64,000 nt of DNA from Kribbella flavida DSM 17836 (GTDB taxonomy: Bacteria; Actinomycetota; Actinomycetes; Propionibacteriales; Kribbellaceae): positions 4,898,001 through 4,962,000 of the forward strand of contig NC_013729.1 of assembly GCF_000024345.1 (NCBI RefSeq), given 5' to 3'. A program made the position numbers and the translations under genes. Shown in pieces: positions 16,889 through 24,769 of this stretch (position 1 is the first letter of the stretch; each line of letters opens with the position of its first letter). The notes beneath the pieces were generated by a model. That model was not told the DNA's origin. It did no database searches and saw nothing but the letters and a program-made list of their open reading frames with translations.

Positions 16889-17793
16889 AGGTACACCTCC
16901 GCACAGCGCGCGTCGATAGATTCCCCGTGAGGTACCGAAGGGATCGCCCCCGCGGTCTGGACACTCAATGAAGCAGCTACGGTAGCGCGTCGGACCGCAT
17001 TCGTCAGGTCGCTCGCTGTAGTTGATGTCGCAGCCAGCGTCGCGGCCAGCACGCCGCAGAAGGTGTCGCCCGCGGCGGTGGTGTCGACCACCTCGACCGG
17101 GACCGCCGGCACCCGTACCTCGGCCGCGTCCCGGGTCAGGATCAGCGCGCCCTCGGCGCCGAGCGTGACCACGGCGGCCGGCACCCGGTCCAGCAGTGCG
17201 GACAGCTTCGTTCCCGCCACGGCCTCGGCCTCCGTCTCGTTCACGACCAGCAGGTCGACCTGCCCCAGCAACTCGTCGGTCAGCTCGGCCGCGGGCGCCG
17301 CGTTCAGGATGAAGTACGCGCTCGCCTCCGCCGCCGCCTGCACCGTACCGAAACCGATCTCGAGTTGGGAAAGGACTATTTTCGCTCCGGCCACTGCGGA
17401 CCGGGCCGCGGGCGTCAGCCGCAGCGTGGCGTTCGCGGACGGCGCGACGGTGATCGCGTTCTCCCCCGCGCCGTCGACGGTGATGATCGCCGTACCGGTC
17501 GGCGCCTGCGAAATCTGTAGCAACGACAGGTCGACGCCGGCCTCCGCGAGCGCAGCGCGCAGCAGAGCGCCGCCGTCGTCGTCGCCGAGCGCGGCGACGA
17601 ACGCGGTCGAGGCACCCGCCCGGGCCGAGGCGACCGCCTGGTTCGCGCCCTTGCCGCCCGGGCCGCGGGTCAGTCCGGTCGCCAGTACCGTCTCGCCGGG
17701 TCGCGGGATCCGCTGGACCGGAAGCACCAGGTCCACGTTCGCGCTGCCGACCACCACGACCTCGGCACCAACCTCGGGCACGACCTCAGGCAC
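16885..17793 (-). CDS. Ribokinase-like PfkB-family sugar kinase
   Basis: 302 aa from GTG 17793, which has GGAGAGGTGG upstream; a GTG at 17811 is possible but lacks a good ribosome binding site. PfkB motifs: GSANVDLVLPVQRIPRPGET, GGKGANQAVASARAG, and at the C-terminus DTTAAGDTFCGVLAATLAA, with the catalytic Asp in AAGD. Length and motifs fit ribokinase. It overlaps the second ADP-ribosylglycohydrolase gene by 8 nt and the FGE fusion by 4 nt, so it probably phosphorylates ribose released in the same pathway. rbsK-like, though specificity is unproven. Confidence 0.85.
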   Translation of the reverse strand: MPEVVPEVGAEVVVVGSANVDLVLPVQRIPRPGETVLATGLTRGPGGKGANQAVASARAGASTAFVAALGDDDGGALLRAALAEAGVDLSLLQISQAPTGTAIITVDGAGENAITVAPSANATLRLTPAARSAVAGAKIVLSQLEIGFGTVQAAAEASAYFILNAAPAAELTDELLGQVDLLVVNETEAEAVAGTKLSALLDRVPAAVVTLGAEGALILTRDAAEVRVPAVPVEVVDTTAAGDTFCGVLAATLAATSTTASDLTNAVRRATVAASLSVQTAGAIPSVPHGESIDARCAEVYL

Positions 17794-19099
17794 GCCGGGC
17801 CACCTCTCCACTCGCTACGGCCACGGTGCGCGCGGCCAGTTCGTCGATCGCCACCTGGTTCATCCCGGGCAGGCTGGTCGCGATCCGGTTGTCCAGGGGT
17901 CCTGCCCACTCTGCCGGAACGCCGAGCACCGCGCCAAGCACGGCCCCGACGGTCGCGCCGACGGAGTCGGTGTCCCAGCCGCCCATCACCGCACGCCCGA
18001 CCCCGGTGGCGAAGTCGGGCGCCGTCAGCGCGTACGCCGTGAGCGCGCTGTTGTTGACCGCGTGAACCCAGTGCAGGTGTCCATACTCGGCGTGCAGCGC
18101 GTCGAGCGCCTGGTCCAGCGGAGTGTCGGCGAGCGAAAGTCCGCGGTGGACCGCCCGCGCGAGCTCGCTGTCGGCGGCCACTGCCTCGAGGCCGGAGAGC
18201 GCGACCTGGCGGGGATCGTCCAGGACCATCGCCGCCGCCGACATCGCCGCGACCCAGAGCGCGCCGTCGACGCCGGCGCCGGTGTGGCTCAGGCGGGCGT
18301 CGGTCAGCGCGAGCCGGGCGGCCGCCGTACGGTCGCCGGGGTGGATCCAGCCGTAGACGTCGGTGCGGATCTGTGCGCCGATCCACCAGCGGAACGGGTT
18401 GCGGACCCGCGCGGCGCGTTCCGGCGGTACGCCGTCCAGCAGGTTGCGGTAGGCCACCCGCTCGGCGGTGAACACGCGTCCTGCGGGCAGGTCGCTCAAC
18501 CAGGCCTGCGCCACGTCCTCGGTGGTCAAGGCGTCGCCGTGCCGTTCCACCAGCTGCAACGCCAGGATCGCGAAGTTCAGGTCGTCGTCCTCGGGCATGC
18601 CGTCGATCACCTCGCGCAGGCTCGTCGGCTTCGACCGCCGGTTCCACGGCCAGCGCGCCTGCACCTCGTCCGGCACCCCCACCGCCGTCACGTACCGCGT
18701 CAGCGGCCACTGACCGGAGCTGACCAGGATCTCCCGAATCCCCTCCCGCGGGATCTTCTCCACCGGCTTTCCCAGCAAGTTCCCCGCAGCCCGCCCGGTC
18801 CAGGCGTTCAGCACTCTGCGGCTCAGGTCGTCTGCCTGCCCGGCGAGCAACGGCAGGGAAGGGATCGCTGATGGCGACCACTCGGGCGATCGCGCGTCCA
18901 GTTCCTCCAGCAACTGCCGGGCCAAGGCTCGCAGGCCGGGGCCGGCCGGGGTGTCCGAGGCGCCGGAGGCCGGGGCCTCGGTGGAGCCGCCGGCCTGCGA
19001 CCAGCGGGACTCGACGTCGGCCACGTCGACGCCTTCGGCGCGGGACTGCGCCAGCTGGTGCGGCAGCAGGTCCTCGGGCTGCACCCACGTCATCCTCAT
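17786..19099 (-). CDS. ADP-ribosylglycohydrolase family protein (distal copy)
   Basis: 437 aa from ATG 19099 (AGGAGG about 10 nt upstream). The family is an all-helical di-metal hydrolase of N- or O-ribosyl bonds. Seen: NAWTGRAAGNLLGKPVEKIP in place of the usual GxxxGDALG start, MPEDDDLNFAILALQL for the first metal cluster, and MGGWDTDSVGATVGAVLGAV for the second (GxDxDS/T). A 75-residue N-terminal extension precedes the domain. In this operon context it is more likely a small-molecule ribosidase than a protein de-ADP-ribosylase (inference). Confidence 0.87.
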   Translation of the reverse strand: MRMTWVQPEDLLPHQLAQSRAEGVDVADVESRWSQAGGSTEAPASGASDTPAGPGLRALARQLLEELDARSPEWSPSAIPSLPLLAGQADDLSRRVLNAWTGRAAGNLLGKPVEKIPREGIREILVSSGQWPLTRYVTAVGVPDEVQARWPWNRRSKPTSLREVIDGMPEDDDLNFAILALQLVERHGDALTTEDVAQAWLSDLPAGRVFTAERVAYRNLLDGVPPERAARVRNPFRWWIGAQIRTDVYGWIHPGDRTAAARLALTDARLSHTGAGVDGALWVAAMSAAAMVLDDPRQVALSGLEAVAADSELARAVHRGLSLADTPLDQALDALHAEYGHLHWVHAVNNSALTAYALTAPDFATGVGRAVMGGWDTDSVGATVGAVLGAVLGVPAEWAGPLDNRIATSLPGMNQVAIDELAARTVAVASGEVARRA

Positions 19100-19161
19100 C
19101 GGAACCGATCCTCCTGTTGCACCAGGCGAAACGCGCACCTGGTCACGTCCGAGGCGACGGC

Positions 19162-19281
19162 GTGACAGTCCGTCGCATGCTTCCGTCCGCCCGTCGCCTG
19201 GACGCCGTCCAAGTCGTCGTGCACGACGTCAACGACCACGGCTACTCGCGGATCGTGGAGCTCGAGGCGTTCGACAGCTGA
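19162..19281 (+). pseudogene. Possible galactose-binding-like C-terminal remnant
   Basis: A short plus-strand frame from GTG 19162 reads RRLDAVQVVVHDVNDHGYSR and then IVELEAFDS, resembling the last strands of discoidin/carbohydrate-binding-like domains. It lies between two minus-strand genes of the operon, has no upstream domain and is probably a relic of a displaced gene, or chance. Low confidence. Confidence 0.25.
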
Positions 19282-19287
19282 CATCGC

Positions 19288-20436
19288 TCAGGCCAGCGCG
19301 TCCAGCGCGGCGGTCCGCCGGGCCCACCGCTCGGCGTCCGCCGCGCGCAGGTCCAGCGCGACCGACGCCATCACCCGGCCGGGCTCGACCAGATCCGTCC
19401 TGCTCGCCGTCGCGATCTCCTCCGCCCAGTCCCCCGGTACGCCGGTTCGCCCGCTCAGCGCGCCGGTCACCGCACCGGCCATCGACGCGATCGAGTCGGC
19501 GTCACGCCCGTAGTTCGTCCCGCCGAGCACTGCCTCCCGGACGTCGCCACCCGACACCAGGACGAACCCCAGCGCCACCGGCAGCTCCTCGATCGCCTTG
19601 GTCCGGCTCGGCCGCCGGGCGTCGAGCGACTGGTCGCGGTAGTCCGGACCGACGGTGTCGAACGGCTCGACCGCCTTGCGCAGTACCGGAATCGCCTCGC
19701 GCCAGTCACTCAGCCCCTGCGCGGCCTCGGCGACAGCCGCGACCGCCGCCCGGGTGCCGTCCTTGGCCAGCTCGAGCGCGGCGCCGACCGCCGACGCGGC
19801 CGTTGCCCCCGGCACCATCGCGGCGGCGACGGCGGCCGCGAACACCCCGGCCGCCTCCCGCCCGTAGCTGGACTGGTGCGCCCCGGCGAGGTCGATCGCC
19901 TCGGCGTACGCGCCGGCGGGATCACCGGCGTTGGCGATGCCGACCGGCGCGACGTACATCGCCGCCCCGCAGTTCACGATGTTGCCGACGCCGGCCTCGC
20001 GCGGGTCGACGTGCCCGTAGTGCAACCTGGCCACCAGCCACTTCTCGGCGAGGAAGACGCGCTGCAGCAGCAACGCGTCCGCCTCGAGCTCCGGCACCCA
20101 GCGCCGGCCGGTCAGCATCTTCGGCACCAGCGAGTCGGCGATCGCGTACGCGTCCAGGTGGGCGCGGCGCTCGGCGTACACCTCGACCAGCGCGTGCGTC
20201 ATCAACGTGTCGTCGGTGATGTGCCCATCGCCCTTGTGGTACGGCGCGATCGGCCGCGCGTTGCGCCAGTCCTCGTACCAGGGGCCGACGATGCCGGTCA
20301 CCCAGCCGCCATGCCGTTCCCGGATCGCCTCCGGGGTCCAGCCCTCGACCGCGCCGCCGATCGCGTCGCCGACGGCGGAGCCGAGCAGGGCCCCGACCGA
20401 CCTGTCCTCCAGTGCGGTGCCACCTGTGTCAGGCAT
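19288..20436 (-). CDS. ADP-ribosylglycohydrolase family protein (proximal copy)
   Basis: 382 aa. ATG 20436 overlaps the binding-protein stop (TGATG). Canonical motifs: VGALLGSAVGDAIGGAVEGW, HITDDTLMTHALVEVYAERR (metal TDDT) and GGTNYGRDADSIASMAGAVT (second metal cluster GRDADS). This is closer to the family consensus than the copy at 17786, so the two probably act on different bonds or as a hetero-pair. Position directly after the solute-binding protein suggests it takes the imported substrate first. A 188-nt gap separates the two copies. Confidence 0.9.
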   Translation of the reverse strand: MPDTGGTALEDRSVGALLGSAVGDAIGGAVEGWTPEAIRERHGGWVTGIVGPWYEDWRNARPIAPYHKGDGHITDDTLMTHALVEVYAERRAHLDAYAIADSLVPKMLTGRRWVPELEADALLLQRVFLAEKWLVARLHYGHVDPREAGVGNIVNCGAAMYVAPVGIANAGDPAGAYAEAIDLAGAHQSSYGREAAGVFAAAVAAAMVPGATAASAVGAALELAKDGTRAAVAAVAEAAQGLSDWREAIPVLRKAVEPFDTVGPDYRDQSLDARRPSRTKAIEELPVALGFVLVSGGDVREAVLGGTNYGRDADSIASMAGAVTGALSGRTGVPGDWAEEIATASRTDLVEPGRVMASVALDLRAADAERWARRTAALDALA

Positions 20437-21722
20437 CAGCTGTTGACCTGGCCCCACCCGTCGTTCAGCTTCCGGCCGAGCGTCGCGAGGTCGATCTTGT
20501 TCGCCAGGAACTCCTGCAGCGCCGGAGTGGCGATCTGGTCCTTCCACTTCGGGTAGTTCTCTACACTCTGGAACGGGGCCTTGGTCAGCTCGGACCCGCC
20601 GGCCAGCGTCTGGGTCCAGCCGTTCTTTCCGCCGGTGGCCTGCTGGATCTTGTCCCGGGCCGCCTGCGTGGTCGGGATCAGCCAGTCACCCTGCCCCACC
20701 GCCGCCAGGTTCTCGGCCTGCATGAAGTAGTCGATGAACTTGGCCGACTGCTCGATGTGCTTGCCCTCGGCAGGGACCGACAGGGTCTGCGGGTTCGCCG
20801 CCTGCTTCTCGCTGGTGCCCTTCAGCGGCGGCAGCACCTCCCACTGGAAGCCCTTCGGCGCCTGCTCGGCCATCTGCTGGGCGGTGTAGTTGCCGGCCAC
20901 CACCATCGCGTACTTGCCGCCGAAGAAGCCCGGCAGCACGTCGGAGCCGCTCTGGGTCAGCGACGTCGGGTCGATCGACTTGTCGGTGTAGGCCATCGCG
21001 TGGATCCGCTTCGGCACCTCGAGCTCGGCGTCGCCGATCTTCGCCTTGGCGTCGCGGCCGGAGCCCTCGAAGAAGGCCCCGTCGAAGTTCATGCCCAGGT
21101 TCAGCACGGTCGCGGTCGGGCTCTTCAGGCCCCAGCCGAGGCCGTACTTGCCGTTCCCGGTCAGCTTCTTGGCGTTCGCGGCCAGCTGGTCCCAGCTGAG
21201 CGAGTCGCCGGTGGCCGAGACGCCCGCCTGCTTGAGCAACGCGGAGTTGCCGAACACGACGTACGACTGCAGCAGGGTCGGCGCCGCGACGATCTTGCCG
21301 TCGCCGCTCTTCACGGTGTCCCAGACCCCGGCCGGCACGGCGTCCTTGGTCTGCTGGCTCAGGTACGGCGTGAGGTCGGCCAGGTAGCCCTGGTTCGCGA
21401 AGCCGGTGATGTCGGCGGACTCGTCGTGAATGATGTCCGGCGCGGTGCCGCCCTGGAACTGGGTGACCAACTGGTCGTGCACCGAGTCCCAGCTGCCCTG
21501 CACGTACTCCACCTGGATGTCGGGGTTGGCCGCGTTCCAGTCGGCGACGATCTTCTTCGTCGCCGCGACCGTGGTCTTCTGGAAGGCCAGGCTCTGGAAC
21601 TTCAGCGTCACCTTCTCCCCCGACCCGTCGCCGCCGGAGGTGTTGTCGCTTCCGCCGCCGCAGGCCGCGAGCGCCACCGCAGCGCCCGCCGCCAGCAGGG
21701 CGGTCACCAGTTTCTTGTACAT
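20436..21722 (-). CDS. Extracellular solute-binding lipoprotein of sugar-type ABC importer
   Basis: 428 aa. Signal peptide MYKKLVTALLAAGAAVALAA ends in a lipobox (LAAC) followed by a Gly/Ser/Asp linker, so the protein is lipid-anchored outside the membrane. The fold is family 1 (maltose-type): VEYVQGSWDSVHDQLVTQFQ, GGTAPDIIHDE, FFGGKYAMVVAGNYTAQQM. It delivers substrate to the permeases encoded just upstream. Given the downstream glycohydrolases and kinase, a ribosylated compound or oligosaccharide is likely. No ATPase gene is present, so a shared MsiK-type ATPase is probably used. Confidence 0.93.
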   Translation of the reverse strand: MYKKLVTALLAAGAAVALAACGGGSDNTSGGDGSGEKVTLKFQSLAFQKTTVAATKKIVADWNAANPDIQVEYVQGSWDSVHDQLVTQFQGGTAPDIIHDESADITGFANQGYLADLTPYLSQQTKDAVPAGVWDTVKSGDGKIVAAPTLLQSYVVFGNSALLKQAGVSATGDSLSWDQLAANAKKLTGNGKYGLGWGLKSPTATVLNLGMNFDGAFFEGSGRDAKAKIGDAELEVPKRIHAMAYTDKSIDPTSLTQSGSDVLPGFFGGKYAMVVAGNYTAQQMAEQAPKGFQWEVLPPLKGTSEKQAANPQTLSVPAEGKHIEQSAKFIDYFMQAENLAAVGQGDWLIPTTQAARDKIQQATGGKNGWTQTLAGGSELTKAPFQSVENYPKWKDQIATPALQEFLANKIDLATLGRKLNDGWGQVNS

Positions 21723-21745
21723 GTTCTCTCCTCAGGGGAAGGCGG

Positions 21746-22579
21746 TCAGCCTTTGACGGCGCCGGACAGCAGACCGGACACCAGCCGGCGCTGCAGGAAG
21801 GCGAAGAAGATCAGGCTCGGCACGGTGGCCAGCACGGACGCGGCCGCGAGCGGGCCGAACTGGACCTGGCCCTCGGCCCCGACGAAGCGGGCGAGCACCA
21901 GCGGCAGCGTCTTGAGTTGCGGGTCCTGCAGCAGGACCAGGGCGAAGAAGAACTCGTTCCACGCCGAGATGAAGGTGAACATCGCGGTCGCGATCAGCCC
22001 CGGCCGCAGCAGCGGCATCACGATCGACACGATCGTGCGCAGCCGGCTCGCGCCGTCCACCGACGCGGCCTCCTCCAGCTCGCGCGGCACCGCGGCGACG
22101 TACCCCTGCAGCATCCACAGCGCGAACGGCATCGACCAGACCATGTAGACGATCACCACGCCGGGGATCGTGTTGGTCAGCTGCAGCGGCCGCAGGATCA
22201 TGAACAGCGGGATGACGATCAGGATCACCGGGAACACCTGGCTGATCAGGATCCAGCCGTTCGTCACCGGCCGCAGCCGGCTGCGGAAGCGGGCCAGCGC
22301 GTAGGCGACCGGCAGCGACACGATCAGCACCAGCACCGTCGTCGCGACCGAGATCTGCAGCGAGTTCAGCATCGAGCGGACCAGGCCCTGCTCCTCCAGC
22401 GCGTCGCTGAAGTTGGAGAAGTCGAGCTGCTGGGGCAGGAACGACGGGTCCATGCTCGCGAACTCCTGCGGCGACTTCAGCGAGCTGGACAGCAGCCACA
22501 CCAGCGGGGTCGCCAGGAAGACCAGGTAGCACAGCACCGCGACGTACTGCGCGGCGCGGGTGACGGGCCGCGTCCTCAT
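21746..22579 (-). CDS. ABC sugar permease, MalG type
   Basis: 277 aa with six predicted membrane helices. The EAA loop, which contacts the ATPase, is visible as YVAAVPRELEEAASVDGASR, followed by LRTIVSIVMPLLRPGLIATA. The start ATG at 22579 overlaps the stop of the other permease (ATGA). It pairs with the 22576 permease to form the channel for the binding protein encoded next. Confidence 0.93.
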   Translation of the reverse strand: MRTRPVTRAAQYVAVLCYLVFLATPLVWLLSSSLKSPQEFASMDPSFLPQQLDFSNFSDALEEQGLVRSMLNSLQISVATTVLVLIVSLPVAYALARFRSRLRPVTNGWILISQVFPVILIVIPLFMILRPLQLTNTIPGVVIVYMVWSMPFALWMLQGYVAAVPRELEEAASVDGASRLRTIVSIVMPLLRPGLIATAMFTFISAWNEFFFALVLLQDPQLKTLPLVLARFVGAEGQVQFGPLAAASVLATVPSLIFFAFLQRRLVSGLLSGAVKG

Positions 22580-23514
22580 GCCTGGCTCCTCAGCCGGTTC
22601 CGCAGGTAGAAGGCGAGGAAGACGATGATGATCACGACCATCACGTCGCCCATCGCGGCGGCCATCCCGAAGTTGCCGTAGCGGAACGCCTCGTTGTAGG
22701 CGAACAGCATCGGCAGCATCGTCTTGCCGCCCGGTCCGCCGGCGGTCAGCACGTAGACCAGGCCGAACGAGTTGAAGTTCCAGATCATGTCCAGGCTGGT
22801 GATCGCCACGATCACCGTGCGCAGCTGCGGCAGCGTGACGTGGCGGAACTGGCTCCACGCGCCCGCGCCGTCCACCGCGGCCGCCTCGTACAGCGAGCGG
22901 TCGATGCTCTGCAGGCCGGCCAGCAGCGTGACCGTCGTCATCGGCATGCCGACCCAGATGCCGACCACGATCACCGCCGGCAGCGCGGTGCTGAAGTCGC
23001 CGAGGAAGTTGATCGGCTGGTCGGTCAGGTGCAGGCCCTGGAGGATCTCGTTGACCGGTCCGTTGGTCGGGTGCAGCAACAGCCGCCACATGATTGCGAC
23101 CACCACCGGCGGCATCGCCCACGGGATCAGCGCCAGCGTGCGGGCGACCCCGCGGAACTTGATGTCGGTGTTCAGCAGCAGAGCCAGGCCGAGCGCGGCG
23201 ACGAACTGCAGCACGGTGACCGAGACGGTCCAGATCAGGCCGATCCGGAACGAGTCCCAGAACAGGTCGTTGTGCAGCAGCTTGCCGAAGTTGCCGAAGC
23301 CGATGAAGTTGGTGTCGACGTTCAGGCCGGCGCGGGCGTCGGTGAAGCCGAGCGCGATACCCCTCACCAGGGGGTACACGCTGAGCAGCAGCACCGGCAG
23401 CAGCGCGGGCAGGAACAGGAAGATCGCTTCCCGGTTCTGCTTCGGGCGGCCACCGCCGCGGCCGGGTGGCCGCTCGCCCGCACGCTCCGGCGCGGCGACG
23501 GTTTGCGTGGTCAT
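22576..23514 (-). CDS. ABC sugar permease, MalF type
   Basis: 312 aa with a polar N-terminus (Gly/Arg/Pro-rich, residues 1-28), then six membrane helices. EAA loop: LQSIDRSLYEAAAVDGAGAW, then FRHVTLPQLRTVI. ATG 23514 overlaps the stop of the LacI gene by 4 nt, so regulator and importer are made from one message. The heterodimer with the 21746 product is expected; no dedicated ATPase is encoded nearby. Confidence 0.93.
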   Translation of the reverse strand: MTTQTVAAPERAGERPPGRGGGRPKQNREAIFLFLPALLPVLLLSVYPLVRGIALGFTDARAGLNVDTNFIGFGNFGKLLHNDLFWDSFRIGLIWTVSVTVLQFVAALGLALLLNTDIKFRGVARTLALIPWAMPPVVVAIMWRLLLHPTNGPVNEILQGLHLTDQPINFLGDFSTALPAVIVVGIWVGMPMTTVTLLAGLQSIDRSLYEAAAVDGAGAWSQFRHVTLPQLRTVIVAITSLDMIWNFNSFGLVYVLTAGGPGGKTMLPMLFAYNEAFRYGNFGMAAAMGDVMVVIIIVFLAFYLRNRLRSQA

Positions 23515-24497
23515 GTCGATCTCCGCACGCTCAGGGAGGGCTGGACCACGATCCGGCGCGGGGTCCGGCTGTCGTCCTCGATCCTTGCCAGCAGCAACTC
23601 CGCGGCCCGCCGGCCGCGCTCGGCCGATCCCAGGTTCACGCTGGTCAGCGGCGGGAAGCTCTGCTCGGCCAGCTCGCTGTCGTCCATCCCGATCACCGCC
23701 ACGTCGTCCGGCACGCGCAACTCCCGGGCCGCCAGCTCGTGCATCAGCCCGACTGCCAGCAGGTCGTTGGCGGCGATCACCGCATCCGGGAAACCGCCGT
23801 CGAGCAGTTCGGCGCCCGCGGCGCGGCCGGCGGGGAAGGTGAAGTCGGTGGCTTCGACCACCGCGACCGGCTCCAGTCCGTTCGTCTTCATCGCTTCGGT
23901 GAATCCCCTGGAGCGGGCGGTACCGGGCACCGTGTCGACCGGACCGTTGACGAAGGCGATGCGGCGGCGGCCGCGATCCAGCAGGTGGTCGACGGCGAGC
24001 CGCATGCCCTTCGGGGAGTTCGCCCGGACGGTGTCGACGCCCGCCCTGGCCGGCACGTTACCGGCGACGACCACCGGTACGTCGCACTCCTGGATCGACT
24101 TGACCAGGTCGTCGTCCACCCGCAGCGGGCTGATCACCAGCCCGTCGGCGTACCCGCGCGCCATGCCACGGACCAGCGCGACCTCGTCGACGACGTCCGG
24201 CCCGGTGGTGGTCACCACCAGCCGGTAGCCCGCCGCCGAGACCACCTCCTCGACCGCGCGCATCATCGTCACGTAGACGGGGTTACCGACGTCGGCCACC
24301 GCGAGCGTGAGCTGAAAGGTCCGCCCGACCTTGAGCGAGCGCGCCCGCGAGTCCGGCACGTAGCCGAGCTGGTCCACCGCCTGCTGCACCCGGGCGGCCA
24401 TCTCCTCGGTCGCCGGCAACCCGTTCAGCACCCGCGACACCGAGGCCACCGACACCCCGGCCACCCGGGCCACGGCAGCGATCGTGGGACGGCTCAC
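23511..24497 (-). CDS. LacI-family transcriptional regulator of the ABC/glycohydrolase operon
   Basis: 328 aa from GTG 24497 with AGGAG at good spacing. The N-terminal helix-turn-helix and hinge are textbook: TIAAVARVAGVSVASVSRVL, then NGLPATEEMAARVQQAVDQL. The rest is a periplasmic-binding-protein-like sensor domain (ADGLVISPLR, GRRRIAFVNGP, DAVIAANDLLAVGLMHELA). As first gene of the operon, with an 18-bp palindrome just upstream of its start, it most likely represses itself and all following genes until the imported sugar or a derivative binds. Confidence 0.93.
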   Translation of the reverse strand: MSRPTIAAVARVAGVSVASVSRVLNGLPATEEMAARVQQAVDQLGYVPDSRARSLKVGRTFQLTLAVADVGNPVYVTMMRAVEEVVSAAGYRLVVTTTGPDVVDEVALVRGMARGYADGLVISPLRVDDDLVKSIQECDVPVVVAGNVPARAGVDTVRANSPKGMRLAVDHLLDRGRRRIAFVNGPVDTVPGTARSRGFTEAMKTNGLEPVAVVEATDFTFPAGRAAGAELLDGGFPDAVIAANDLLAVGLMHELAARELRVPDDVAVIGMDDSELAEQSFPPLTSVNLGSAERGRRAAELLLARIEDDSRTPRRIVVQPSLSVRRST

Positions 24498-24516
24498 GGG
24501 GACTCCTGTAATCGTT

Positions 24517-24534
24517 CTTGTAATCGTTTACAAG
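24517..24534. promoter_or_regulatory. LacI-type operator
   Basis: CTTGTAA-TCGT-TTACAAG, a perfect 7-bp inverted repeat with a 4-nt centre, lies 20 nt before the LacI start. A further half-like copy TGTAATCGTT at 24507-24516 precedes it. Size, AT content and place match LacI/GalR-family operators in actinomycetes. Confidence 0.75.
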
Positions 24535-24580
24535 CGAGACCATAGAACTCCGGCCGCAGGTCGTCAACCCCCGGACACCA

Positions 24581-24675
24581 GCCGGCACCGCGAACACCGT
24601 CGCGGCACCTCGGACATCGTCGCGGCACCGCGAACACCGTCGCGGCACCTCGGACATCGTCGCGGCACCTCGAAC
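24581..24675. repeat. 20-bp tandem repeat with 40-bp higher-order period
   Basis: Five 20-bp units starting CGCGGCACC alternate between two versions (GCGAACACCGT and TCGGACATCGT as second half), the last diverging. They lie between the LacI promoter and the K+ channel gene. Function unknown. Confidence 0.8.
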
Positions 24676-24769
24676 AGGACCTGCCCTGTCCCCGGCCCCC
24701 AGTTGCTGTCCGAACTCCCCGGGATCGGCGCAGGTCACCGCCGTACGGCGGTGCCTGGGTGGCGGAGGG

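Noticed and set aside
19096..19284. A 62-aa minus-strand protein between the two glycohydrolases
   Set aside because: Shadow of the plus-strand remnant; no ribosome binding site or recognisable domain.
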